Assembly: GCA_028386065.3 (NCBI GenBank)
Contig: JAKUCV010007117.1
Span: 87,016-151,015 of the forward strand
Source of the DNA: Turnera subulata
Lineage: Eukaryota > Streptophyta > Magnoliopsida > Malpighiales > Passifloraceae
Length of the DNA stretch: 64,000 nt
Direction: 5' to 3'
This document shows, in pieces, positions 10,326-21,974 of this stretch. The translations under genes were made by a program, and so were the position numbers. Under the pieces are notes generated by a model. That model was given only the letters and a program-made list of their open reading frames with translations, made no database searches and was not told the DNA's origin. The number at the start of each line of letters is the position of its first letter. The stretch's first letter is position 1.

Positions 10326-10458
10326 CGGGTGGGAAAATCGGCCGATAATGAAAAATGTTCACAAAAATAAACACGAGGATGAAAAATGTCCTTTTTGCAA
10401 CACAGGGATGAAAAATACTCAAACGGGCAAACACAGGGATGAAAAATATGATTGTCCC
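10326..10458 (-). mobile_element. Probable MULE terminal end with GATGAAAAAT subrepeats
   Basis: Read on the minus strand the element would start GGGACAATCATATTTTTCAT and contain four ATTTTTCAT(C/T) words spaced about 30 bp apart, followed by a GGCCGATTTTCCC block. Long ends with internal short repeats, starting with G and lying just 5' of the transposase, are typical of MULEs. The other end and the 9-bp target duplication cannot be checked because the element is truncated. Confidence 0.5.
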
Positions 10459-11485
10459 ATTTTTTTTTCTTTTTCCTTGTGCGTGGGGTTTTTTTGTTTA
10501 TCTAGGAACAAGAGTAGTTTCATTCGACTCACGTCTGCTTCGTTAATTAGAAACCAAAAAAACTGCACGAGTATTCATATATTTTTTTTTTAAGAGAAGT
10601 TTGAGTCCTTTTGAAAAACTGTGAAGATAAGACTATCATTATCTCCACACCCTATAAACCACCATCCACAGTCTGTTACAGAAAAATGATTATGGATGGA
10701 CTCTATCAGATAAATCACCCTCACGATTTGTTACAGATAACAGATCAAGGATGGACTCTTATCAGATAGACCAACCTTCATGGGTGCAACCGAATACTGA
10801 TTTTCCAATAAGGTGGTTTTTGTTTGCTGAAATGGCTTTGCATTTTACTCTCCACTAGTTGTTGGTGATTCAAAGACGTAAAAATAGTGTCAATGTTAAC
10901 AGGAATCCCACCCATTTCATTCTTCATCTCCTAGTTGAGAACTTGTTAGAATGTTTCATCTTCGTTCCTTTATTGTTCCCATGGAAATCGTTACATTTAT
11001 GATACATTTGGGACAATCCATGTAGTTCTTCAAGTATTTTGTCATACATAATTGGAAAACCATGAAGACCAATAATTAATGCCAGGATTCACTCATTAAA
11101 AGAAAAGGAACTTGAGTAGAGCAAAATTCAGAACTTATACCAATGAGTGTGTTATGCTTAGCTTGTTAAGAACATAATTCATCTTTGTGAGGCGATGGTG
11201 CGGTATCAGGTTGAGCATCATGCTTTATCTGTGGTTTGTTGTTTTTTAATGAATCATGCATTTGCTTTGTTTTTGTGCAGGCAATCGGTTCCAGTCGATG
11301 AAATTCCCCTCTGCCTTTTGAATCTGTTTCTAAAAAGCTTCATCGCAATGGGTGATTTAGTTCTGTAGTCAAATGTGTAGCTGTAGTATGCAGAAAAGTA
11401 AAATTTTTTCCAATTTTTTGTAACGTTATCTTATATGTTGCATGAAATGTTCATGCTTCTCCATTTACTTGAATCTCTAAATATC
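10459..11485. other. Non-coding flank, possible intron/exon of the transposase-like gene
   Basis: I see no supported gene. A good splice acceptor (TTTTTGTGCAG, ending at about 11280) is followed by a short open stretch of about 30 codons to 11368, which could be an upstream exon of the gene whose later exons lie at 30187-41296. Without a homologue this stays a guess. The outer Gypsy element enters at 11486. Confidence 0.3.
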
Positions 11486-11490
11486 TAGGT

Positions 11491-12133
11491 TGTGAAGGCC
11501 AATATCCCAATTTAATAAAATAAACAATTAAATGAAAGAGATTTACCAAAATACCCTTGAAAACGCGGGATACGTAAACTGGTGTCTCAGCACACAAACA
11601 TTTTCCATAGAATTTTATTAACACCGAGATGTCATAAAATGGAAGAAGTAAACCGGCTTAACAAGTCATAAGCCACCACGGCATTACACCAAAATAACAT
11701 CACAATTTAAATTCCGGTAAACTGACGATAAAGAAATAAACCATTTATAATATCTCAAGATTTATTCTTAACCAGCGGAAAACACAATAACATAAAAATC
11801 AAGATAAAGAAAACAACATGCATATGGGCCCTATGGATCCAACCGAGAGATGATGCACAACTACCTGTTGAAGTATCTGCGTCTGAACTCCGCGTCGAAG
11901 GTAAAGGTGAGACAGCATGCTAACTAAAGTATGAAAAACAACGGTGGCGATTATGTGAGTCGCCTACTCAGTGAACATTAAAAGTCTAAGTATACATGGA
12001 AGTGAAGTCATGCTCGTGGGGTGAGTAGTTCACGAGCGCAAGTACAACATACAAGCAATATCAGAATCACAAACCAACACATAAACATCTTATTGTGTTA
12101 TTGTCTTTATGATTTAGATACAATGCATTTTAC

Positions 12134-12164
<31 letters not shown>

Positions 12165-14667
12165 ATTATTACGGGCACTCTACCGTGAGTCACGTCTCGG
12201 TAGCGCATCTGATCAGATCCGGGTGTGAAACCCAAGTGTCGAACCTCAGAAGGGGTAGATTCTGAGGTCTAAAACCACCGATAAAACTCGAGTGGCCGCT
12301 AGCTACCTGAGGGTGCACTCAGACACACCTAACTGGTGCAAGTCTTGCAGGGGTGCACCTACATCCCCTGGGATACCATGCTAAACAGCACAAAGTGACC
12401 CGATGGTACCCAACCCTCCCTCGGGGCTACCAGCCGACTCCACAGTAGAATTTAATATTTTATTCTTAATTACACTTTTACATTTCTGTTGAAATACATT
12501 ATGTTTTCCAGGGATGTTTGAATTCTATGTGTTTTTATTTCATCCGTGCCTTCGGCCCATAACCACACACTATCATCTAAACATAATATCATGTTATATT
12601 GCATAACCATCCTTTTAACGAAATTTGACAGGTGGAAGCAATCCGGCACACAATTCCAATCACCGCATGTAGCAAACAAGGCAAGTAAACAAACAAACCA
12701 CACCAACATGCATTCACAGAACATATATATAAAGACTTGAAATGTCACCTTAAAAATGCAGATTATGACTTCTCCCCGATCTAAGTCCACAGCTCCCGAG
12801 GTATCACCCGTGCCTGAATACCGACACATAATATAATCACTAAATAAATTTTAAAAATAAAAACGCGTATGCAGGCTAAAGGTATATTCAAACCGAGTAA
12901 CTCCCAACCCTAACTATCCGATTATACGATCTCCGGGTCTAAGTCCAAAAAGGATATTCTCTCATCGATAACTCATAGGAATCTAAGGTTCACCGATCTA
13001 AGCCCATAAATGATTCCCAGCCTAAAGCCCACTAAATCCATAAACAAGAATCCTGGGTCAAGGGCCCACTTCCTTAAGTCCTTATTTACAGATTATGAAA
13101 TTGGGCTTCGAGCCCGTTTCCTAAGAGTTCGTAATTTAATTATCTGTGATTAGGCCTTAAGTCCATATCATAAGTCCATGAAACGTTCTTCACTTAATAA
13201 TTAGGTTATTGGGCTTGGGCCCGGTTTTTCCTAAAACCGTTCTAAGATCGATCCCGAATCCAAGAGTTTATCGGGCTAAAGTTCTATCCGTGTCGGTAAT
13301 TCTTCCCGGCCACACACTTTAACTCCCTGCTCTCGGTAATCCACAATTCACTTGATATATATATATATATATATATAAATGTGTATTTCGATAAATAATT
13401 CAAAATTTATGTACAAGGCAAGACCGAGACAAAACGGGAATGAATACCATTTAATAGACGTAGAACAAGAGGTATACTCCGTCGGACAGAACCCGAGCCT
13501 TCGCCGGAAAATTCCCGAGCCTCGCCGGATTTCGGTCAACCTCGCTGGAATTTCGCCGAAGCCAAAAAATGAACCAACAAACAACTGCCATTCCCAAACA
13601 ACGTCTTCCATCAACTAATTCAACAACATAGCAACCGAACACTACATGAACGAACTGTCACAGGAAGGAAAGTAGCCGAAAATGCTTACCGGTGGACAAC
13701 CCAACACACGCCAGCTCTGGTCTGCACTTCCCTGCCACTGGTCGCGTCACCCGAGTCCAAGAACGCGAGCTGCACCTCTTGACCAAACCAGTCCCGGGCT
13801 TTGCAACTCTCCCTGCTAGAACCCCGTAGTCCCAACCTCGAGCACAGCCACTGCCGAGCCACCAAATCGGCAAGGTTAATCCACCATCGAACGCGGTCTG
13901 ATAGGCAAGAAACAGAACCACCGTCAGCAACCCCGTCAACACCCTCGCTTGTCCACCGCTGCTATCCGACCAACAGAGCCGCAGGCGAAGGTCTTGACGT
14001 TCCGTCGAAAACGAGGCCTCAAGCGCCTCCTCCTTCCCCGATGCAGTGGCCGTCCAAGCACAGGTCTCTTCCTAACAGTGGCGGTAGTCTCCTGGAGGCA
14101 ATCCAATGTGGAAGAGAAGAGATGGTGATGGCGGTGTGGCTTACTCCCCTCCGGAGCGAGCAACACGTGAAGAAATGAGAAGAGTATAAGAGAGAGGCAG
14201 AAGATTAATGGGATAGATGACCGTTGCAACATGATTGAGGGGAGGTAGTGGGAAATAGAGTCGTTGTAGGGGGACATGGCCGTTGGAGGCTGCGACGGAA
14301 AAGAGAGGAACGTGGAAAGAAAGAAAAGAAGAAGAAAAAGAAAAGAGGAAGAAAAGAGAAGGAGAGGGGTCGGCGCCTGGGGTTTGACCCAGCCGACCAA
14401 ATGACGCGTCGTTTGGTTTGGCTTGGTCAACCCCCCAGGTTGACCCTCCCTTGTTTTTTTTTTTTAATACCCAAAGCGATGTAGTTTTTATCCAAACTAC
14501 GGTAAACCTTGTGTTTCATCCCGAAACGCGTTTCATATCTGACAAAGCTCAAAAGCGACATATGACCACTTATAATTAATAAATCCAATGGAAAATAAAT
14601 TAATTTTATTTCCATTACCGAAATCTGAAATTTTTTTAAATTAAAAACGAAAAACCGGGGCGTTACA
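11491..14667 (-). mobile_element. LTR A, 3' LTR of the outer Gypsy element
   Basis: On the minus strand it runs from TGTAACGCCCCGG (ending at 14667) to ...GGCCTTCACA (11491), 3177 bp. It contains an ATT microsatellite (about 12135-12175), a TA run (13354-13377) and purine/pyrimidine-rich stretches (14280-14380). The long minus-strand open frame at 13936-14430 recurs only because the LTRs are homologous and is not a gene. The polypurine tract (AAGGTGGGTCGAAT on the minus strand) abuts it at 14668-14690. Confidence 0.88.
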
Positions 14668-14740
14668 ATTCGACCCACCTTAAAAAGAATTTCGTCCTCG
14701 AAATTCAATCATCAGTAGGTCCTACCACGATAAGCTTCTG

Positions 14741-15250
14741 GTGTACACTACCAGGTGTCCAAACTCAACGCGAGATATCGCTTATACCCTTAAGCGACAT
14801 TTCCTCCGCTTATATAAACCGAACCTTATAACTGAGAACTCACTCTGGACCATGGACTCACCACTAAGATCCCGTACTACCTCTGACTCAGAGGATAACA
14901 GCTACATCGTTGGTACTGCTTTCCCGACAAGCTCCAATGAAGAACCTCCTAAGAAGCGGTTCAAGACCAACATCGTCGGCCTGAAGGAGCATATGGTGGT
15001 CTCTCCAAGACGGCAAAAGAAGCGTGTCAGCAAGGAAGAGCCTTCCGATTGCAAAGATGCTGAGGATAGGAAGTGTAAAGCAACAGTTGAAAGCAGCTCA
15101 CCACTACAGACAGTGAAGCAACTGAACGATTCACTGAAGAAGGCCCACACTGCAGTGATGCAGATTGAACTGGCCTGTATGGGACTCACTTCTCAGATCG
15201 CGAACATACAAAAACTTGTAAAAGATCTGAAGAATCATGTAACTCCGTAG
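14741..15250 (+). CDS. Cargo gene A: small nuclear-type coiled-coil protein (outer copy, intact)
   Basis: The frame is open from 14741. A TATA box (TATATAAA, 14810-14817) and the second copy favour the ATG at 14852, giving 133 residues beginning M-D-S-P-L-R-S. The N-terminal part is Ser/Thr/acidic. Two basic clusters follow (PPKKRFK, and PRRQKKR some 20 residues later) and look like nuclear localisation signals. The last 45 residues (LQTVKQLNDSLKK... to ...LVKDLKNHV) have leucine/isoleucine heptads of a coiled coil. An AATAAA lies at about 15285. The inner element has a homologue (20770-21130) with a 7-codon in-frame deletion, which fits selection on a protein. It runs antisense to the host element. 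I recognise no family; function unknown. Confidence 0.6.
   Translation: MYTTRCPNSTRDIAYTLKRHFLRLYKPNLITENSLWTMDSPLRSRTTSDSEDNSYIVGTAFPTSSNEEPPKKRFKTNIVGLKEHMVVSPRRQKKRVSKEEPSDCKDAEDRKCKATVESSSPLQTVKQLNDSLKKAHTAVMQIELACMGLTSQIANIQKLVKDLKNHVTP
14810..14817 (+). promoter_or_regulatory. TATA box for cargo gene A
   Basis: TATATAAA stands 35-42 bp before the ATG at 14852; the same TATATAAACCGAACC stretch is kept in the inner copy (about 20729-20742). The leader would be very short (about 10 nt), so a later start or a slightly upstream start site is possible. Conservation in both copies supports it. Confidence 0.45.
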
Positions 15251-16070
15251 AGTGCTTCTCCTTTGTTGTAAAACGTTATGATAATAAATAAACAAGTTGT
15301 TCTCTTCAAAACTATATCCTTTATAACGATACGAAGACTTATATTAGAAGGAAATCAGCCATTCCAAGGCAACCAAAACCAACAAGAACAATATAAACCG
15401 AACATAAGGATGTTAAAATAAAACTTGTTTCCATAACAGGCAATCCAGATCGGTCACGTAAGTCCTCGATGCTGGAAATCGTAACACGCGTAGCTGTTGG
15501 AGATATCGGTTCTCCTCGTGAAAGTGACATTCGTGAACTCATACAGTGATGATCCCGAGCACGTATTGCGTACCTCGAAAGAAACATTACAACTTGTTCA
15601 CAAATTCCGCATGAGCCAAAAATGTCTTTTAAGTCTCGTATCTCTCCACGATGTCCGAACAGCTGTAAGCTTGTCGCACATGCGCTCTACTCGAGGTGTG
15701 GTCCCATCTGTCTAGCCTCAACGGTCACAGATGCATGTGATGAAAGATGCAAGAAAATATAGTAAAACCAAGAAAAGAAACGTCAAGGTAGCCAGGGCGT
15801 TAGAAAATCGTGAGGTAGAAAAGGGCTGAAAAACACTGGCATTTGTAGCCCGAAAAACGTATAAAGTAACGAAGCAGTAAATGAAGCAACGGCAAAATTT
15901 TCTAAAAACAAAATTTTGAAGATCAAAAACAGTAATCACGCTCCCCAAAAGAGTATAAAAGACGGTGTGGTGAGATGTAAATCATCAAAAGTATTTTAAA
16001 GCAAACAAACGCTCAGGCAAAGAAACCTCAAAACTCAAGAAAAACAAAACACCAACACGTCCAAAACACA
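15251..16070 (+). other. Spacer between cargo genes A and B with TATA box
   Basis: About 820 bp are conserved with 21131-21974 of the inner element, although no shared open frame is seen. It begins with an AATAAA-type signal and ends with a second TATA box (TATAAAA, 15954-15960) about 110 bp before the gene B start. The leader before gene B is rich in CAA and AAAC words and poor in G. The inner copy has lost this TATA box through a small deletion. Confidence 0.45.
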
Positions 16071-16754
16071 ATGCCTGCTCCATCATCCGTCTTCTTCGTT
16101 GAAGGTGCCAACCTAGGCAGAAGAAACCAGCTGGCCTACAGCATGATCAACGAGCATCCTGAGGAACTTCCAAAAGAGCTCGGCAGAATGCCCCTACTGA
16201 TCTTCGTCTACGAACTCTACTCGTCGAGGTTCTTCGTCACTCCCATAGAAGAGACGTTCTTCCTAGAGGACCATGACACTCTGAGGACCTCCTACTACGG
16301 CTCGGCCAACTCCACCATGTTCTTCATCTCCGAAAGACTTCAGGAGTTTGACCTAGAGTCCACTTGTCATTTCCTGGAGCAAGGTACCTACTACCAGCTC
16401 TCTATGACTGCCCAGAGCATGCCAGAGTCACTCGTCTGCCCGTAACTTGGCCAAAGGCCCGACTACAGGTGTGGAACTGCAGAGGAGTCACTAGAGCATT
16501 CCCAGGAGTTCTCGCGTACCCTGAGGGACCTGAAGAACCAATACAAGCCCAACATGATTCTTCTCACGGAGACCCAATGGCAGCCTGAGGACGATCACGG
16601 CCTCATCCCACTCCGGTTCCCACATGCAAACCGGTTTGAGCTCCCTGGCCAGAACAATGCGGGCGGCATGTGGTTCTCGTGGAGCGACAGCATCCAAGTC
16701 AACATCAACAATGACCCCAACAGCTTCAGGGTCAACGTCGTTCCAAGGCGATGA
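16071..16754 (+). pseudogene. Cargo gene B, outer copy (frameshifted)
   Basis: This copy aligns over its whole length with the intact gene at 21975-22658. One base is lost near 16426 (GCCAG instead of GCCCAG) and one gained near 16495. Only about 25 codons are out of frame, but a TAA at 16443-16445 stops translation after 124 residues. The last 66 codons (16554-16754) return to the original frame. This copy keeps Glu in the L-T-E-T-Q motif, the position of the first catalytic Glu in LINE-type endonucleases, where the inner copy has Lys. It is antisense to the Gypsy element. Confidence 0.65.
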
Positions 16755-16889
16755 ATGTTTTTTTTTATAATATAATGTAATTTTAATGTTTGTAATATTA
16801 ATATTAGGGATATTGATAATATTTATGTTTCTGCTTATTTATGGCATCAATTTACACTTATATGAATGTTCCACTAAACTAGTATTGAC

Positions 16890-16935
16890 AACGTTCCCCT
16901 CTCATTAAAATTCGTCCTCAAAATTTACAAGGAAA
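16890..16935 (-). promoter_or_regulatory. Second polypurine-tract-like block, beyond the cargo
   Basis: On the minus strand this reads TTTTGAGGACGAATTTTAAT and then GAGAGGGGAACG. It resembles the block before the 3' LTR at 14668-14710 (TTTCGAGGACGAAATTCTTT, then AAGGTGGG). The cargo is thus flanked by two similar pol-end/polypurine blocks in the outer element. Confidence 0.4.
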
Positions 16936-17622
16936 AATTATAAAAATAAATAAAAAGAATCAAAACAAAACAAAACAAAAGTGAATCCTCTCGGCACACC
17001 CTAGGAGTTGCAGCAGATCGAGTAGCACCTCCGCGGTTCGCAGCTCCAGAACTCCCACGACTTCCTCCCTGGTGTCCACCACCCTTGTTCGGACCAGAAG
17101 GAACTGTACCATTAGCCACGGAGTTCTGTACGGTATATTGGGACCCACTACTACCACTATCTCGAATCCTCTTGTAACACTCCGACTTATTGTGTCCTTG
17201 CTTCCCGCAATACCAACATGTAATAAGAGGTCTTGTCCAAGGAACCCGCCCCTGAGATCCAAACTGATAAGACCTTCCTCCCGAAGACTTGCCCGGTCCA
17301 CCTTGATAATTCTGTCCTCGGAACTTCTTCGAACCTTGGTAGAAAGAACCCTGTCGACTCATGTAACTTGCATCACCAGAATCAGAATGTTGCCTTTTTT
17401 GTCCAGACACTGCTGGCTGCTTCCCCTGCTCGGCTGCCCGAGCCTCCTACCCGATCAACTGAATCCTCTCAGCATCAAAAGCAGCCTCACAAACTGCCTC
17501 CCAAGTTCGATGTCTCCCACCAGCCACTACTATCGCCAACTCGCGGTGCAGAGCGTCAACAAACCGCCTACACTGTGTCACCTCATCGGGCACAAACTCC
17601 TTGGCGTAAGAGAGAAGAATAC
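16925..17622 (-). pseudogene. Gypsy gag, second half with zinc knuckle (outer element)
   Basis: The minus strand encodes the end of a retrotransposon capsid domain (AKEFVPDEVTQCRRFVDAL), a TAG stop, then a Gly/Ser/Gln-rich basic segment and a zinc knuckle C-W-Y-C-x4-H-x4-C (about 17171-17214). The frame ends at 16925, just where pol should begin but does not. The first half of the same gag is at 25451-26089, and the two parts meet in frame once the inner element and one AATAC are taken away. Gag normally forms the virus-like particle that packages element RNA. Confidence 0.8.
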
Positions 17623-20582
17623 TGTGAAAGCCCGTATCCCAATTTAATAAAATAAAATAATTAAATGAAGGAGATTTACCAAAATACCCTTGAAACCCGG
17701 GATACGAATATCGGTGCTTCAGCACACAATCGTTTTCCATAGAAATTTATTAACACCGAGATGTCATAAAATGAAAGAAATAAACCGGCTTAACAAGTCA
17801 TAAGCCACCACGGCATCACGCCGAGATAACATCACAAAATTAAACTCCCACAAAACGCTGATAAAGAAGTAAAACATTTATGACATCTCAAATTAATCCT
17901 CATGCAGCGGAAGACGAAATAATATAAAAATCAAGGTAGAGAAAATAACATGCATATGGGCGCTATGGATCCAATCCGAGAGATGATGCACAACTACCTG
18001 CTGAAGTATCTGCGTATGAACTCCGAGTCGAAGATAAAGGTGAGACAGCGCGCTAACTAAAATCTGAAAAACAACGGTGGCGATTATGTGAGTCACCTAC
18101 TCAGTGAACATTAAAAGTCTATGCATACATGAAAGTGAAGTCATGCTCATAGGGTGAGTAGTTCACGAGCACAAGTACAGCATACAAGCAATTTCAGAAT
18201 CGTACACCAACACATAATCATCTTATTGTGTTATTGTCTTTATTATTTAGATTCAATGCATTTTATTACTATTATTATCATGGGCCCTCTACTGTGAGTC
18301 AAGTCTCGGTAGCGCATCTGATCAGATCCGGGTGTGAAACCCAAGTGTCGAACCTCAGAAGGGGTAGATTCTCTGAGGTCTAAACCCACCAATAAATCTC
18401 GAGTGGCTACTAGCTACCTGAGGGTGCACTCAGACACATCTAACTGGTGCAAGTCTTCCAGGGGTGCACCTACATTGCCTGGGATACCATGCTAAACAGC
18501 ATAAAGTGACCCCGAGGGTACCCAACCCTCCCTCGGGGCTACCAGCCGACTCCACAGTAGAATTTAATATTTTATTCTTAATTATACCTTTACATTTCTG
18601 TTTGAAATACATTATGTTTTTCCAGGGATGTGTGAATTCTATGTGTTTTGTTTCATCCGTGCCTTCGGCCCATAACCACACACTACCACCAAAACATAAC
18701 ACATGTTATTTTCCATAACGATTCCTCATATAGAAATTAGGCATGTGAGAACAATCAGGTATACAATTTCAATCCGCATGTAGCAAACAAGGCAAGTAAA
18801 CAAACAAACCACACCAACTTGCATTCACAAAACATATATATAAAGACTTGTAATGTCACCTCAAAAATGCAGATTATGACTTCTCCCTGATCTGAGTCCA
18901 CAGCTTCCGAGGTATCACCTGTGCCTGAAAACCGACACCAAATAAAATCACTAAATAAATTTTAGAAATAAAAACGTGTATGCAGGCTAAGGGTATATTC
19001 AAACCGAGTAACTCCCGACCCTAACTATCCGATTATACGATCTCCGGGTCTAAGTCCAAAAAGGATATTCTCTCATTGATAACTCATAGGAATCTAAGGT
19101 TCACCGATCTAAGCCCATAAATGATTCCCGGGCCTAAAGCCCACTAAATCCATAAACAAGAATCCTGGGTCGAGGGCCCACTTCCTTAAGTCCGTATTTA
19201 CCGATTATGAAATTGGGCTTCGAGCCCGTTTCCTAAGAGTTCGTAATTTATTTATCTGTGATTAGGTCTTAAGCCCATATCTTAAGTCCATGAAACGTTC
19301 TTAACTTTATAATTAGGTTATTGGGCTTGGGCCCAGTTTTTCCTAAAACCGTTCTAAGATCGTTCCTGATCCCAAGAGTTTATCGGCCTAAAGTTCTATC
19401 CGTGTCGGTAATTCTTCCCGGCCATACACTCTAACTCTCCGCTCTCGGTAATCCACTAATTCATTTGATACTTAAATGTATATATCAGTAAAGAATTCAA
19501 TATTTATGTACAAGGTAAAACGAGACCAAAACCGAGAATAGATACCGTTTAATAGTCGTAGAACAAGAGATATATTCCGTTGAACAGAACCCGAGACTTC
19601 GCCGGAAAATTCCCGAGCCTGCCGGTTTCCGGTCAACTTGCTAGAAAATTACAAGAGCCAAGAGCAGGACTACCACAAGCTGCCCAGAACGGAATTGCCG
19701 CTCGCTGCCAGGACCGGTCTGAACTGCCGAGGCCGCAATCGCACAACCCACACTCGTCCTTGCTGAGCAGCAACAGCCGTGACCAACACATCTCGTCTAA
19801 CGTCCGGGAGAACCAAACCCATCGCACACCACCGCTTGTCGAGGTTGTAGCCGCGCGCGAGACAGGGCCCAAGCTCGCTCTTGGTTTCTCTCGATTGTCA
19901 CCGGCCGAGCCGACCTTGGGTCCTTGCCGTACAACCCATGACGGTGGTGGCTCAAGAGAATAGACAAAGGGAGAGGCAGACGATGGCGGCGGTGGTTTTA
20001 TGTCCGAACGATAGTGACACAAAAAGAAGGTGGTGGCGAAAATGGCGAGAGAGAGGAGTGGAAACGTGAGGCTTTTGGGTACCAAAACGAAAGGAGGAGG
20101 GAAGGCAGAGATAGGGAAAAAAAAAGGGGAAGCGATTGTGCGGTTGAGGACCGTTGGTGTGTCATGATGGAGGGTGGATCGTGGAGACAATGCCGTTGCA
20201 GCGGCGGAAAAGAGAGGAGGAAGAGAAGAAAGGGAAGGAAAAGAAAAAAAAAAAGAAGGAGAAGGAAGAGGGGCGCCTGGGACTTGACCTAGCCGGCCGA
20301 ACGACATGTTGTTTGGCTTGGCTTGGTCAACCTGCCCAGGTTGACTCTTCCCAAATGTTTTTTTTTTCTTACATACCCAAAACGACGTAGTTTTATCCCA
20401 ACTACGATAAACCCTGTGTTTCGTCCCGAAACACCTTTTATATCCGACGAAACTCGAACACGACATATTACCAACTCACGATTAATAAATCCAATGGAAA
20501 AAAATTAAATAAATTTTTATTTCCATTACCGAAATCTGAAAATTTTATAAATTACAAATACGAAAATAATCGGGGCGTTACA
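17623..20582 (-). mobile_element. LTR B, 3' LTR of the inner element
   Basis: It is 2960 bp, from TGTAACGCCCCG (ending 20582) to GGGCTTTCACA (17623) on the minus strand, next to the AATAC duplication. A purine-rich stretch (about 20190-20270) and the usual LTR landmarks are shared with A, C and D. The minus-strand open frame of 277 codons at 19633-20466 lies wholly in the LTR and has no domain. Confidence 0.85.
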
Positions 20583-20769
20583 GCTCTACCCCCTTAAAAA
20601 AAATTCGTCCACAAAATTCAATCGTCAGAACCGTAGGTCCTACCACGATAAGCTTCTGGTGTACTCTACCAGGTGTCCAAACTCAACGCGAGATATCGGT
20701 TATACCCTTAAGCGACATTTCCTCCGCCTATATAAACCGAACCTCTTAATTGAGAACTCACTCTCAACT

Positions 20770-21150
20770 ATGGACTCATCACTAAGATCCCGTACTACCT
20801 CTGACTCAGAGGATAACAGCCACATTGGTGGTACTGCTTTCCCGACAAGCTCCGATGAGGAACCTCCTAAGAAGCGGTTCAAGACCAACATCATCGGCCT
20901 ATAGGAGCATATGGTGGTCTCTCCAAGACGGCGAAAGAAGCGTGCCAACAAGAAAGCTGAGGATAAGAAGGGCAAGGCAACAGCTGAAAGCAGCACTCCA
21001 CTACAGACCCTGACGCAACTGAACACTTCACTGAAGAAGGTCAGCTCGGCGGTGATGCAGATAGAACTGGCGTGCGCGGAACTCTTCCCTCACGTGAAGA
21101 ACATACAAAAGCTTGCAAAAGACCTTGAGAAGCAAGTGACCCTTAGGGTA
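20770..21150 (+). pseudogene. Cargo gene A, inner copy (one stop)
   Basis: This is homologous to 14852-15250. The ATG at 20770 opens M-D-S-S-L-R-S. A TAG at 20902-20904 replaces the AAG codon of the outer copy; the same frame continues through the second basic cluster (PRRRKKR) and the coiled-coil end. Against the outer copy it lacks seven codons in the Lys/Glu-rich linker without loss of frame. The last codons differ by a one-base deletion, which extends the frame to 21234. TATATAAACC lies upstream (about 20729). Confidence 0.6.
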
Positions 21151-21974
21151 CTTCTCTGTTGTAAACGTTATGAAATCAATAAATTAAGCTTTCTTTATAA
21201 ATCAAAATTCTTATGTTACGAAATCTCGTGTTAAAGAGAAAAACAAAACATCTCAAAGCAGATTAAAAATCAACAATAAGGATATAAAATCAAACATAAA
21301 GAAATTAAAAACGAACAAAACTCGTTTAATATTATCAAACATTAAGAAGTTAAAACAAAAGATGTTTCCATGTTTGGCGCTCTAGATCGATCGTAAACAT
21401 CCTCGATCCCGAGAAACGTAACGTACACAGCTGACGGTGACGTTGGTTTCCCTCGTGGAAAAAGACGTCCGTTAACTCGCAAGGCGATGATCACGGGAAC
21501 GTCCTGTATTCCTCGAAAGAAATGTTATCCACTTGTACACAAATTCTGCATGAGCCAAAAACGTCTGTCAAGTCTCGTATCCCTCCACGATGTCCGAACG
21601 GGTGGGAGCTGTCGCACATGCACTCTACTCGAGGTATGGTCCCACCGGTCTAGCCACAACGGTCACGAATGCATGTGATAAAAGATGCAGGAAAAAGTCT
21701 TAAAGAGAATAAAATAAGGTAGCCAAGGAAATAGAAAATCGTAAGATGGAAAAAGGCTGATAAACTCTGGCATTTGTTGCCCGAAAAACAAACACATAAA
21801 GTGTCGAAGCAATAAATTAAGCAACGGCAAAATTTTTAAAAAGCAAATCTTGAAAATCGAAAATAGTAAACACGCTGAGAAGCAAATCATCAAAAGCATC
21901 TTAAGGCAAACAAACGCTCAGGCAAAGAAACCTCAAAACCCAGGGAAAACAAAACACCAACACGTCCAAAAAAA
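21151..21974 (+). other. Spacer between cargo genes A and B (inner copy)
   Basis: This corresponds to 15251-16070 with small insertions and deletions. It includes an AATAAA (about 21176), the CTCGAGGTATGGTCCCACC stretch and the CAA/AAAC-rich leader before gene B. No coding sequence is evident. Confidence 0.4.

Noticed and set aside
12130..12175. ATT microsatellite and other simple repeats in LTRs (23575, 26935)
   Set aside because: Ordinary microsatellites at homologous LTR positions; no further structure seen.
13936..14430. 164-codon minus-strand frame (and its match at 29204-29950)
   Set aside because: It lies inside LTRs and recurs only because LTRs are homologous; pyrimidine-rich DNA gives its Leu/Ser/Phe stretch.
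19633..20466. 277-codon minus-strand frame
   Set aside because: Entirely within LTR B; shorter and broken in LTR C; no domain.
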